DNA of 64,000 nucleotides from Dillenia suffruticosa (Eukaryota > Streptophyta > Magnoliopsida > Dilleniales > Dilleniaceae), in assembly GCA_033439265.1 (NCBI GenBank), contig JAVTVX010000016.1, positions 17,344,701-17,408,700 on the forward strand, in the 5' to 3' direction. Position numbers and translations under genes: made by a program. The notes beneath the pieces are model-generated. The model did no database searches. It was not told the DNA's origin and saw nothing but the letters and a program-made list of their open reading frames with translations. Within the stretch, counting starts at the first letter, position 1; the number at the start of each line of letters is the position of its first letter. Shown here piece after piece: positions 1-12,293 of the stretch.

Positions 1-2388
1 AATTAAAAAGAATGTTGTAGTTATCTGATCCAATTCCTCACCTATGCCAGCGTGGTCGCTGCTGTGAAAGATCAAGAACATACAGATCCTCTGCAGCCAG
101 ACCCGCTGGACCAATTCCCCCCTAAGTAGAATTATATGAAAAATTGTATTATTGCAATGACAAAATACAATTGAAACACAGAAGAGAAAGTTCAAGCACC
201 ATACGACAGCCCACGCACATGCTAACCTGAATAACTACCATAGTGCCAACAGCTGCTGCAACATGTGCTGCCCTTGGAGTGGGTGGTTCCCCAAGTGGGG
301 TAATTCTGCAGGTAAAACAATTAAGAAAGCATTCTGAAGTACTGACCATAATCAGATAAAGTATGGAAGTCATTACTGCCAGAGTGCTACTGTTGCTTCA
401 GCAGTTATGAACAGCTCATTGGTTATTTCCAACCAAAATCTTGCAGGGCCCCCAAAAAAAAATTAAAAATAAAAATAAAAAGAATAACAACAACAACATC
501 AACAGATCTGGCAGTGGTACCTTCCATGATGCACTTGTCTCACATTTCAAACACCATACCTGGACCATGTACATGACATGATATCATAACAATGGACATC
601 TGCAGTTGCTCCTGCTAATCCTGAAACCTCAAATCCAGATAAATTCTTAAACTTCTATTCAATATAGATTTTCTAAAGCTATATAGTATCAAACCTTTGG
701 TAAACATCATGATCCATGAGAGTAAACAGTACCTAGGGAACTGAATTCTATTCATGGAGAATAAATTCTATTACCTAATGCTTCATATTCCTTTAAATTA
801 CCCATGTCAAGATCATAGTAACAGAAACGAATTCTCTGGCATGTGAAATAGACTCAACCACATGACATGAGTAGGTGACATAGGCATATATCTATGTGTT
901 CATATGGAAGTACATAGACACATTGTTTGCTTTTTACATGTATAAGCATAGATGGAAATGAACCAGCAAAGATGGCCAAAACTTGCAAAAATTAGCTAAG
1001 GCATAGGAACGAGAATTTCAATCAAACTGAATATATCTATTTGAAGGTGGTCATTGTCGACAAACTAGAGATGTATAATTTAACTTGGTAAATATGTGTA
1101 GATATTATCATAAAACCCTACGATCGGCTGCATACACTAAGTCGCCCAAAACTTCCATCATCCTAGGCATTCTTCCACAATTGATAAATTAGATCAACAG
1201 TGTGGTGGCATTTATAGAGGCTTTTAATATGCCTCTATTGTATTCCTGACAATAAACATGTCATAATATTGTGCTGAGATAGTAGCACTACTTTCAGACC
1301 CCACAAAGGGAGGGGGAGGGGAAAAAACCTACTAAAATTGGGCTAAAACAACCCTGATACATCTTTCAATTAGGTAAAAAATGGAAAGTTTTGAATACAA
1401 TTAGGAGCAACATTAAATGCATTTGAAGTATAAGGAGCAATCTCAAGAAAGGGAAAACATAAACTCATACATCCTCTAGTTCCATAAATTACAATTTTAC
1501 ATCCTTAGACTGTGTTAGCCTATTAGTGCATAGAGTTGCGTCAAATTAGGGGTTTGGCCTAAATGGCTCACCCAGTGCATAAAGTGCTTCACGACTTAGT
1601 GTGGGGGTAGGGGTAGGGGTAGGGGGAGGGGGAGGGTGAGCGTATATGTACGCAATCTTTCCCTTACATTTTTTGTAAAGAGACTGTTTCCACAGGGTAG
1701 GGGTAGGGGTAGGGGTAGGGGTAGGGGGAGAGTGGGCGTATATGTATGCAGTTTTTTCCTTACATTTTTTTGTAAAGAGACTATTTTCACGCCTCGAACC
1801 TGTGACCTCAAAATCACCAAAGGAACAACTCCATCGTTGCGCCAAGTTTGGCCCTCTAAATTAGGGGTTTGGCCTAATTTCTAAAATTTGGAAAACATTC
1901 ATAATTGCTAATGTTTCACGGTTCACACACAATCATGCTCTTGCAATCAATGCATCAGAATAAATTCCACTAGTTCCAATCACATAGACAAAGAAAAGGG
2001 TATATGGGTTAGCTAACATACTTATTGCAGAACCACCAGGAGAGGTTGGGGATTCAGCCGTCGCAGAATTTCCCTCCAGGGATGTCGCCCCTCCGAATAG
2101 AATAAGCCTCGGACCAATGTAGTTCGGTGAACCCTCCTCCCCAACCGGCGCCACCGCCGTCAATGTGTGACCACACCTAGGGCCAGGCCCATCCTCCTTT
2201 TTCTCTATGATTGTGTTCACAACAGCATAATTTGGAGCCGGCCTAGGCCAGTAGCATTGAAATGGTACTTGTTGAGCCGGCACTGAAGCTGGCGATGCAG
2301 AGTCTCTAGGCCCTCTGTTATTGCTGCCGGCTCCGGAGACCTGATTGGTCTCTGACTTAGACATTATTTGTGAGGAATCAATATCCAT
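1..2388 (-). CDS. BSL: BSL2/BSL3-type Kelch-repeat Ser/Thr phosphatase, 5' part (exons 1-4)
   Basis: Family knowledge: BSL proteins join an N-terminal Kelch propeller to a PP1-like phosphatase and act in brassinosteroid signalling. Four coding exons are visible: 2022-2388, 560-620, 227-305 and 42-121, all with GT/AG borders and closing phases. Exon 1 gives a low-complexity N-terminus, then EKKEDGPGPRCGHTLTA and GPRLILFGGAT, the first Kelch blade. Exon 2 gives LAGATADVHCYD, exon 3 GEPPTPRAAHV and exon 4 GIGPAGLAAEDLYVLDL. The phosphatase half lies beyond the left edge. I chose the ATG at 2388 (MDIDSS) because BSL2/BSL3 proteins begin MD-x-DSS; an in-frame ATG at 2400 is possible. Exon 2 has CYDIMSCTWSR where relatives usually have CYDVLTNKWSR. 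Introns are 1401, 254 and 105 bp; the first carries a SINE. No disabling change is seen in the visible part. Confidence 0.93.
1543..1877 (-). mobile_element. Au-type SINE in BSL intron 1, with target-site duplication
   Basis: The body is 1563-1857, flanked by a perfect 20-bp direct repeat at 1543-1562 and 1858-1877 (begins aaattaggggtttgg). Read on the minus strand it starts with a tRNA-like head: A-box-like TGGCGCAACGATGG at 1831-1844 and B-box GGTTCGAGGC at 1791-1800. Then come the Au-family hallmarks: an AACAGTCTCTTTACAAA block, a TGCGTACATATACGCC block and a CACTGGGTGAGCC end. Au SINEs are usually near 180 bp. This one is about 295 bp because the middle, including the C-rich tract, occurs twice. 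It is in the same orientation as the host gene. Confidence 0.88.
1598..1732. repeat. Two (GGGGTA)n / (TACCCC)n tracts inside the SINE
   Basis: Tracts at about 1600-1636 and 1697-1732 consist of GGGGTA and GGGGGA units. They lie at matching positions in two ~98-bp copies of the SINE middle. The G-rich strand is the plus strand, so the BSL pre-mRNA carries the C-rich version. The unit is not the plant telomere repeat TTTAGGG. Confidence 0.85.
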
Positions 2389-2588
2389 GCATTGATTCAA
2401 TAAACAATTGTGAGCGGGAAAGCATGTCTGTAACTGGAAATGTGAAATTCAGAAACCCTGATTGCCATCAAATTTGTCGGAGAGAAATTTTTCTCCTCTC
2501 TCACTCCCTACTCAGAAATTTCTCTCTCCTGTTCTTCAGATTAGCTGAGGACGAAATGAAACCCTAATTTTGGGTAATGATGGAGAGA

Positions 2589-2631
<43 letters not shown>

Positions 2632-2640
2632 GTGATGATT
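2389..2640 (-). promoter_or_regulatory. BSL 5' leader and proximal promoter region, with CT microsatellite
   Basis: The DNA just upstream of the BSL start holds a 37-bp CT run at 2592-2628, GA/CT-rich flanks and an AGAGAGAAA-rich stretch to about 2780. CT/GA tracts near the transcription start are common in plant promoters. No TATA box could be assigned with confidence. Confidence 0.4.
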
Positions 2641-3700
2641 CCTCAAACTTCTCGGAGTGAGAGAATGAATGAGAGGTCTTCAGTTTTGAAAACGACAAGC
2701 TGTTTTTAAATGAGAGAGAGAAAGTGACGTAAAAATTCTGATGTCATACGTGTGTGCGAGAGAGAGAGATAGAGAGAGGGAATTAATTACATTCATGTGA
2801 AAAAAATATTTCTCAAAATTTTAAAAATGAAAATAATTAATTTAAAAGAAAAATGAGTAAATAGAGTTGGGAAAGGTTAATGCAAAATTATTAAGCACAA
2901 TTATAACTGATACTAATTTCATTCTTTTTTATAATAATAAAAATATTAAATTTTAATATTATTAAAATTTAGAATCTCTCTAGTGGATTTCAAAAATCAA
3001 ATCCTAAGTTTATTTTATTAATAGACATTACAGAGAAAGCAACTATTGCTGATTATGAATCTCTCTTACTACTAAAGCAAACGACATCAAACTCTGTAAT
3101 ATTTGAAATTTAATTTTTTTTTAACATAAAATATGCTTAAAAATGAATATTTTTAAAAAGATTTAAAAGAATAAATTTAATATTATATATTTAAAAACAT
3201 TGATAATTAATTTCTTATGGTCAGAGATTGATAGTTAATCATATGAATTCTTATCGACCAATTGGCTCCTTAATCATAGTTGGGGTTTCGATCCCCCATG
3301 GCACGAAAAAGCTAGCGTTGGGAGACCTATCCTCTTCGGGCCCTGCAACGATCGGTCCAAATTAATCGGAGCGAAACTCCAAATATTGAGTTATAAAAAA
3401 AATCATGTAATTAATATTTCAAAATTTTAAGATAAACATAATGAGAAATAAATTAAAATAATAAATAGAATTTTATAAAAGTAAATTTGTGAGAAAGTTA
3501 TATAATAGAGATATTACCACAGTAATAGAAAAATTCTTGTTGTGATTTTTAAAATATAGATAATTTATTTAGGTATTTGACTTTCATACCCATTTTCTCA
3601 ATGAATAAAATTTCAATCTTTCAGTTATAAATAAAATTTATTTATTTTTGCATGTACCATTATTACTAATAATTAAGAATAAATTAAATGTATAGTATTC

Positions 3701-3731
<31 letters not shown>

Positions 3732-4082
3732 TATTTTACGTAAGCTCGAATCCGAATATATTACATAGGAGGGAGGAAGATGCCACTTAAATCGAAACTC
3801 ATTTGTGTATTCAAAATACTTTCTTAGTATACTTTCAAAATACTTTTAAATGTTTAAATACTATTTTATGGAGGAAAATTTTAAAAGATTGTGTTTTAAA
3901 AATATCTCTATATTTTAATTAAAATACAATTCAAATAATCAATCAATTTTTTTAAACTTATATATTTACTTAAATACAAATTCTCAAGATTTCTTCTCTT
4001 TCTATTTCTTAATCAATTTAATTTTCAAATATATATAGTATAATACTGGCAATAAATGTTGGATTATTTTATATAGAACAAT

Positions 4083-4119
<37 letters not shown>

Positions 4120-4383
4120 TCATTTGGTTATAAATTTTTGTTTATCATACCCCACTTTATCAAAACTCAAAAAATAAATTTTAATTATTTAATAAAAAAT
4201 GTAATAAGTTTGTAAATAAATTAGGGTTATTCTAGTTCGCCAATTGCCGGTGCTCGAATCCTCGTGCCAACTTGCGGTGACGTTGGTTTCGATTTCAGTG
4301 ACTAGATTAAGATTAAATGGGGGAAGAGGGGAATACTGCGTGACGTGTGCATGTGGTCCAGGTTTCTTGGCACGTGGCACAAA

Positions 4384-4422
4384 GGCCGGCTGCAGGCGGC
4401 AGGCGGCAGGCGGCCGGCTGCC
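4384..4422. repeat. Short GC-rich GGCAGGC repeat with inverted ends
   Basis: Three to four GGCAGGC-like units are bracketed by ggccggctgc and gccggctgcc in very AT-rich surroundings. No function is assignable. Confidence 0.6.
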
Positions 4423-4521
4423 TCCTAAAGAAAGGAATGTTTGGCTTTTGGTATCCGATCCACGGCATTTAAGGCTTAGTTAGGGAGTTTCAAAAAAAAA
4501 AAGGAAGAAGAAGGGAGGGAG

Positions 4522-4700
4522 AATTTGATTAAAATGATTGTGATTAATAGTTATACTGTATAGTTTTATTAATATATAGAACAATTATAAAATAAAGTTG
4601 ATAATAAAAATAATTTTTAAGTAAAAAATTTGATTAAAATGATTGTGATTAATAGTTATACTGTATAGTTTTGTTAATATATAGTAATGTTTAAAAAACA
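4522..4700. repeat. Direct duplication, ~105-bp spacing
   Basis: A block beginning aatttgattaaaatgattg at 4522 recurs almost unchanged at 4627 and runs for about 55 bp in each copy. This is a local duplication in non-coding DNA. Confidence 0.8.
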
Positions 4701-6970
4701 TAAAAATTAAAATGATAGAAATTTAGAACAATATACTATATAGTTAAATTAAAATATAGTCGAGTTTAATTTTTTTTTTATGAATTTTTAAATGCCCAAT
4801 TGTAATTATTAAATCTTAAATCGAAAGAGCTTTGCTCTAAAATTTTTTATATTACAATTATGAATTCTGTAATTTTTAAAATAATTATTTTGGTTTAATA
4901 AATACTGCAATTTTTTTCATTTTCTTTAATATATAATATATATTAAAATAAAATCTAACATTCAATAATTATATTACGAGATTTTAAGGTCACATACTAT
5001 AAAGTCTGTCTAGTCCCGCCGAGTGCTTTATGTGCTATGATGTATATTGAATGGGTTCAACATTAAACACATAAAACATAATAATTAAATTTTTATTTTT
5101 GTTATTGTAAAATAAAATTATATTACATGTAAGGGGAAAAAAAAAAGGAAAAAGGGCGGAGTTGTTTTGTGCTTCCTCCTTTGGGTTGTCATGTACCAAG
5201 AAACTAAAAAGGTAGCTTAGTAGGCTGCCTATTGCCAAATTCATCAATATTATGAGAATTATCAAGTGTGATATATTCATATGGTTCCTACTTAAATTAA
5301 AACAAAATAAACGATTATGATATGATTAAAAGTATAAAATATATTATCACTGCAAAAGAAAAATAAAAAAATTATCACTTGTTCCACTAAAATAATGTCT
5401 GGAATTCGAGTTTTCTATATAACAAAAATATATATTAAGAGATTTTGGTTCCCTTAAAGGTTCAATATGACTATTAACTGAATTTAGTTAGAATCAACGT
5501 AATTATTGAATACAAATATTTTATATCAAAAAATAAACACGTGATCATTATTCAATTTTACGTGTGAAAGATAAATCGGTCCAAAGGAAAATTTATGTTT
5601 AACATATTTTTATTATTAATGTTTGATTATTATACCGAGATATTACTTATATATTAATATTTTTGTTCAAAGACAAAATATTAATGAAATGTCCACTATT
5701 TGAGATGAAATTTACTTTTATTTGAATTTATTATTATTTGATTATAAAATTTACGTAAAATTGTTTTGTTTGTTTGTTATTTTTTGTTCAGATATGAATA
5801 TTTATGCAAATATTACTATAATTATCAATTAAATTTCTATATTGAATGCTCTAATTTTAAGTTATGGCAAGAGAACCTCTTAATAGTTCTCGAGTCATAT
5901 ATTTTAAATTTGTGTTAAGAGTTAATTCATTACCATTTATTACAGATAAAAGTATTTTTGATGAAAAGAGTGATAAGAAAAGGTAGAAAAAATCAAATCG
6001 CATACGTATAATATAATGATTATGAAGAAAGTCATCCTAGAAACATTTAGGAACACTCTGTCTTAAAAACTTATTATGGTTAAAGATTTTCTTATTGATA
6101 TTAAAAGAGATTTGTCAATGATGAAAACATTGAAATGCGTACGCTCTTGACGATTTTCATTTTAATGAGGTATAAAGATAAAGGTATATCAAAGGAATAC
6201 ATTTTAGAGATGGTGATGAGTTAGGTGATGAAGGGCAAAAAGGGACATTACTTTTTTTGGGCTTTAGAGATAGGTTCCGAGGAATCATTATTTTACTTTG
6301 GATTTCACAAAACTCGTAGATTCATTCCCATCTTATTAACCCAAACAAATGATAGGAATTTGAATCTCATTTTTAATACACATATTCATTAACCAAACAC
6401 CCCATAGTTCTTGTTTACCGGATGTTACTAGAGTGCAACAAGAAAACAGCTATACAGATATTTATTCCGGTAATCTGAATTACCCAATTTTAAATTGAAA
6501 AATATTTTAAATCATTATGGATTTTTGATCCGGAAAGTTTCCTGTTCATTCCTCTTCACTAATTATTGACTCTTCTTTATCGTTAAGTCAAGTTGAAACG
6601 AGTTTCTTCAAAACAACCCAATTCAATGCCACCATTTACTATAAATATTTATACAGAAGTTCATTGAAAGGTGAGCTGCAAAGTCATATAAACCACACAA
6701 ACACAACGGATTGGAATTATTTTACAGAAGTTCAGTTCCAGAGTTCAGCTGTCAAGCTTCTTCGCGAGAAGCATCAATTCTACAATCAGCATTATTCACA
6801 ATGACGACCATAAGGAACTGGTGTTTCAGTCGCAGATCTGAGATCACCAGATGAGAAACACAAACAAAGCATTTAAAGTGTTCTTAAATAAACAAGCAGA
6901 CCTCAGCATCACCCACCAGGTCTGCGAAAGTGTTTTCTCAGACCTGCTTTTCAGGGACACTGAGTTACAC

Positions 6971-6991
6971 TAGCCAAGGATGATTTGCCAG
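6971..6991 (-). promoter_or_regulatory. miR169 target site in the NF-YA 3' UTR
   Basis: The plus strand here begins TAGCCAAGGATGA and continues TTTGCCAG. It matches mature plant miR169 except for about two positions: T for C after GGATGA, and CCAG for CCTG at the 3' end. The NF-YA mRNA comes from the minus strand, so it carries the complement, the target. The site lies about 163 nt after the stop codon, as in other NF-YA genes. Known: miR169 cleaves NF-YA transcripts and links them to drought, nitrogen and phosphate responses. Confidence 0.88.
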
Positions 6992-7153
6992 TTTGATAAC
7001 AACTAAATGGTAGGGGAGATTTTATCTTCATGAGGCAAAGAAACAAGCTCCTCCATTCAGTTGCTGCAAGGATGGGGTAGTAGCTGTCCAAAGAAGAGCT
7101 CTGGAAATGCAAAGTGCTCCAAGACACGACCACCCCCCTGATCCCCTTGCTCA

Positions 7154-10100
7154 TCAAACTTTGAGGAGGTCACAGCAGCCATTCACCGCTGTCACCCACT
7201 TGTTGATCTGCACACTTTCAGCATTTGGGAGAGTGTGGAAAGAAGGTGTCTGGACATGATTGATCTGAAAGCAATTGTAAAACATACTAGTGACCTCTGT
7301 ACCAGACAGGTTCATGCTCCTGCTCCCACATGCTTCTTTTGAGGTGTTCAAATTCCCACTAGACTGAAGGACTTCCGAGCTTGGAGAGCGACAAGGATGG
7401 GAGAGGTGCAGCTCTTCGGTTTTCTTGATGCTATTCCCATCTTTTCCACAACTGGTAGCCTTTGTGTTAAGAAAGCGTCCCCCTGATCCTCGTGGTCGAC
7501 GCATTGCATGCAGATGACGGGAAATATGCATAAACTATCATGAAGACAAAAAGGAAAAAAAAAAGGCCACTCAGCTAGTGTAAGGACGTTTATTTGTATT
7601 AAATTCACCAGGCATTTGGAGGCAATTCTTGCATTTTGCTTCAACTATAGATCTAATGAAGTGGGAGTCCAATTACTTTTTACTTTTGTCAAAATCAGAA
7701 TCTACATGACTAGTTTTATCAGTAACATTGAAAGATTAGATTAACATTCTAGTAAAATTATGAATTAACATATTAACAAGATTGTAAGCTTGTACATGCA
7801 GAACCAAGACCAAAGACCAAAGACCAAAAGACCGAAGACCAAAGACCAAAGACCAAAGACCAAACAATCATGTTAGTAATACAGAGAATTATTCATCTAG
7901 ATATCCCATATATTGTTGAAGCAACAGATAGAAGAACTATATTTTCACCCTGACTACATCTTCTAAAGGGAAAGAAATGACCCAGTTGTCAACAATCCGG
8001 ATGGCTATGCATTAGCAATCATTTCACCCAAAATTTTTCTTGCAGCAATCATCCAAATCCAAAATAGAAAAAATAATAATACTAAAAATCAGTGCAACTA
8101 TCATTTTATTCTCTTAATTATTACAGAAAATCTGCAATTGATTCCCGGACAATGTCTACATTCACCAACAGCCAAAACATGCATAGAGAAGGCAAGGGTC
8201 CTAGTTAAAGGCAGCAAATTATGGAAGTAAGGGGCAGCAGACAATGTTCTTTTGGTTAATATGTGTATTATTGAGTTAATACAATTATTGTACCTTCCTT
8301 TCTCTGACTACTTTCTTGATTCCGAACTTTTCTCGGATCTTCCGGCGGCGGATGATCCCATTGTATTGCTTGGCATTTACATAAATGGGGCCCTCGTCAA
8401 AATTCAAAGGCAACCTTATGCGGCCCTGAATCCAAAAGAACTTTGAGATCATGACTAATTAAAAGAAAAAAAAAAGCAGGAAGTACAATTTCAGTGTGTC
8501 CAATCAAAAAGACAGACATCAAATATCATGCAAATTTCACAGGATAATACTAAACAACAAGTGAGATTCCACCATTTTTTCACACTTAACATGGAAGGAA
8601 TCCAAAGAATCTCTTCGTTATGAAGAATAGGGGATACTATCCTTTTCCATAAAATTTAGCTTTGATAAATTGGTAAAATTTTAACATAATGCCTCCAGCC
8701 TCCTCCCCCAACTTGGAAATCTCAGGTTCAAATACTGTGTAACCAAAATGATAATAATAATAATAATTTAACATAATAGATACATAGCATTATCCTTCTG
8801 GTTGCAAATCAGTGGCCAAGATCAATATCAGTTTCATTAAAGCCTTTGTTGTAGTTGATAATGAAACATGAAAATTAACTTGCAGGATGTTTACTCTTTC
8901 AAGTAAGATCAGCCAAAAAAAAAAAAAGAAAAAAAGAAAAAAAAAAAGGAAAAGAGAAAAGGCTACTTGCACTTTGACTGGTTGCGATGATCAATGACGA
9001 ATTTCAAGGAAAAACACCAGAATAGCAAATATCCAAATTTCCACAATTGTGCCATTAGCAAGATTGACAAAGTTAATTGATTGAAGAGTTAGCTGGATGC
9101 ATTTTCCATCATTAAAGCATTGGAAAGAAAGGGAACATCACTAGAAAAGGTTTTAAATTAGAAATATGTTCTAAATATTAGATAAACAAAACACACTAGG
9201 AAAATCAAGGGCTAAAGGAGAATCTATAACCACAACAAGTGGTGTTTTCTACTTTGTATAACCAATAGAAATATCCAAAATAACGAAAGACTGTGAGATA
9301 AAATTTTATAGATTTGCTTGAGCGATGTTGATTTGGCTAAAGCATCGCATCCATCCTATCAAAATCCCATGTGCTCTTAATCACCAAGGCTCCTGGTTTT
9401 TCAAGAAATCTATACCTCCTCTTCCGCCACCAGAGCAATATTTCTGGATTCCATGTTACCAATACCAAGATCCAATCTTAGATTAAGGTTTCGCAAAAGT
9501 TCTTCTATCTTCTTTGAATCAGGAGCTAACTGTTCTATATGATTGGAAACCTTTACTGTAGTCTTAAAAAGAGACGATATAAATGAAGAGAGAAATATGA
9601 GCCGCCCTCATCTTAGAGTGAAGAGGGCACCCTTTCATCCATCTTACCTTCCTAAAACTTCAATAACAACTTCGATCCCAAAAGGTCAAAGATTTAGGAA
9701 TCCCCCCCCCCCCCAACAAAAAAGGGACACCTACCTTGAATACTAGTTCTAATGATATTGCTCAAATGAATGTTTTCAAAACATGGAGGCAATGAAGAAC
9801 ATAGACCAAAGCAATCATTTAAAAGGAACAAAATCACATAATTAGAAACTGTAGTTGCAAAACCATGACATCTACCCACTCTAAAACCTTCATTCCCCTA
9901 TCCACCAATCTACCGAAAATATCCACCACCAGAATACACAAAAAGAAGAGAGGGAATTCCCTAGCCTAAGCACTCTAGATGATTTGGACCTTACTCAAAT
10001 CGATATTGCTGGTCAGCAAACATCTAGCCAATCAGATGGAAGGATGGAATCTGCTTGCTTGGACAACAATAATAATAGGTGGATGTGAAATTACTGCCCA

Positions 10101-12231
10101 CCACTAAGAATAAGCATGAAATACTCAAAGCTCGTATGCAGGCCCAGGCCTGCAGTCTAGACATCCTCAAACACATCGGTAGCGTTTGGTTTGTTATGAG
10201 AAATTGGAATAAAAAATTTTAAGAATCAGAATCAAAATTGAATTTTAATATTAACTGTATGGTTCAAATTCTATAATAGACATGATTATTGTTATTAATA
10301 TTTAATTTATATATCTTCGTATAATTGTCAAATTTATCTTTCACAAAAAATATTTTAAAATTAAAAATATAATTATCATCTATTTTATTTTCTTAATTTT
10401 ATTTTATTTTAAAAATTAAAATATATTTTAAAATCAAAATATATTTTCTAAAATTGTCAAATATAATCTGTGTTTGTAAAGCCTCCTCAGCTTTCCCCGA
10501 TCTACGGCGATGATGGCGGGTCTACGAATTCTGGCTAAAAGCACACCATCAACTTAACCAAAATTCAGATCTTAGATAGATATGAAACAAGAGAGAAGTT
10601 ATATCCGAGAACAAGGGGCGACGAAGAACAAGCTAAGGAAAAGGGTCTCATCTAGCCTGAACGATGAAGACACCGCAGCGACAAGTTTCACTGGCGGTCG
10701 GATACGATCACAGTAACGGAGCTATTGCTGCGGCAGCCTCGAGGATTTGTTGCGGCGGTGGCAGGATGTAGAGGGATGATGAGTGAGAACACGAGGCAGA
10801 GAAAGGTGAAATGAGAGATGGGGGAGAGAGACAGAAGATATGGGTCTGTGAGAGAAAGAAGAGAGAGAGAAAGAAGGATGATGAGTGAGAACACGAGGCA
10901 GAGAAAGGTGGAATGAGAGATAGGGGAGAAGAGAGAAGAGAGAGAAAGGGAGAGAGAGTTCAATGTTTGGGCAAGCAGTGGGAAGGGATTTTCCTTGGGT
11001 TTCAAAGATGGGTTTCGGATGAAACCCGTCATTTTAGTTGGATTTCACAAAACTCATAGATTGAGGGTTTGATTCCCAAGCCCTTATTCTCATCTCCAAG
11101 TAATCAATATGGGTTTCTCTTATTCGTGAAACCCATGCCCTTTAACAAAATAGCCCCTTAATTTCTATCAATGGTATGTCAAGCCTAATTTGACATTGAC
11201 TTTCTTTAGGGAATGGAAGGTCATTAGCCTTACCAACGTATTTTTGCACAGCACCATTCTTTCTACTGCTTTCTCCTAATAACAGATAGATTGTAGTTTC
11301 TGGAAGCAACATGCAATGTGACCTCAACCGATGTTTAATATTTGATCTCTTAAATTTTGGTCAACACGCAAAGAAGTGGCCTTGCTTAAGTACATTCACA
11401 AACTACAAATCTTTAACTAAATTTAAAACAGAAATAATTGGCATCAAAGAGGTTAGAAAGAAATAGATCACCCACCGGGGATTGAGTACCATAAGCTGAA
11501 AAGACACCAAAATATTGCTCAAGTTGTGGGTAATTTGCAAGGACCTATCATTCATTAGTACGAATATTACAAGAAGCAAATCAGATTCTTCAAACCGTAA
11601 ACTAAATCATAAAAGGGGCAAAAAAACCCACCAGAGGTTGACCAAGTCCTAGTTCAAAACAAGCCTTATGTCCCGGGGGAGATGTTGTTAGATGAGTTTG
11701 AGCATCCTTTTCTCTCATAGAGCCAGTGGTACTTCCTGACAAAAAACAGCTTTGATTATATGTCGTGGTTGAATGTACATGCCTCTAGACTTTGAGACTA
11801 AACATATTCACATAAAGACGACTTTGCTTTAATCACGTTGATTTAATCATAATCTGAAGAGCAGCACGAGACTATCTCGAATACAAAATCTGACAGTTTA
11901 GGTTCAATCAAATTAAAATCCCAGATTCAATCTTGCTTTCAAAACTAGGGTTGTGCTTGGTTCATTCAGCTCAGATGATAAGTATCCATGAGCTTCTTAA
12001 AATTTGTCAAATCATTAGTTGTTTGGAAAAAAAAAAAAAATCTTCCGTAAATTAGCCACACGACTCTCTACAATGTCAAGCACTCAACATTATGTGAAAA
12101 AATGTTACTTGGCACAAGTAGATGAAAGTAACAGGGTAGCCTATTGTGCAAGCCACCACTCACAGTATGATTTTTTGCAGTACTCCAGTTCCACAAATTG
12201 ACTGCATGACCTCGTGATGGAGAAACCATGC

Positions 12232-12293
<62 letters not shown>

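Larger units (their letters stand above)
2641..6640. other. AT-rich intergenic region between BSL and NF-YA
   Basis: No coding region is recognisable. There are TA microsatellites at 3709-3734 and 4086-4117. A G-box-like CACGTG core sits at 4371-4376 (ggcacgtggc). A stretch at 3250-3385 has a B-box-like GGTTTCGATCC and could be a SINE relic, but no target duplication was found. The rest is unassigned, probably decayed transposon DNA. Confidence 0.5.

Noticed and set aside
3250-3390. tRNA gene or SINE at a B-box-like GGTTTCGATCC
   Set aside because: No cloverleaf could be formed by eye and no target duplication was found; left as a possible relic only.
7802-7866. CRISPR-like short regular repeat
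   Set aside because: A simple GACCAAA tandem repeat with no spacers, in a plant intron.
10688-11032. Ser/Leu-rich 114-codon minus-strand frame
   Set aside because: CT-repeat translation within NF-YA intron 3 containing a local duplication; no conserved motif and no splice context.
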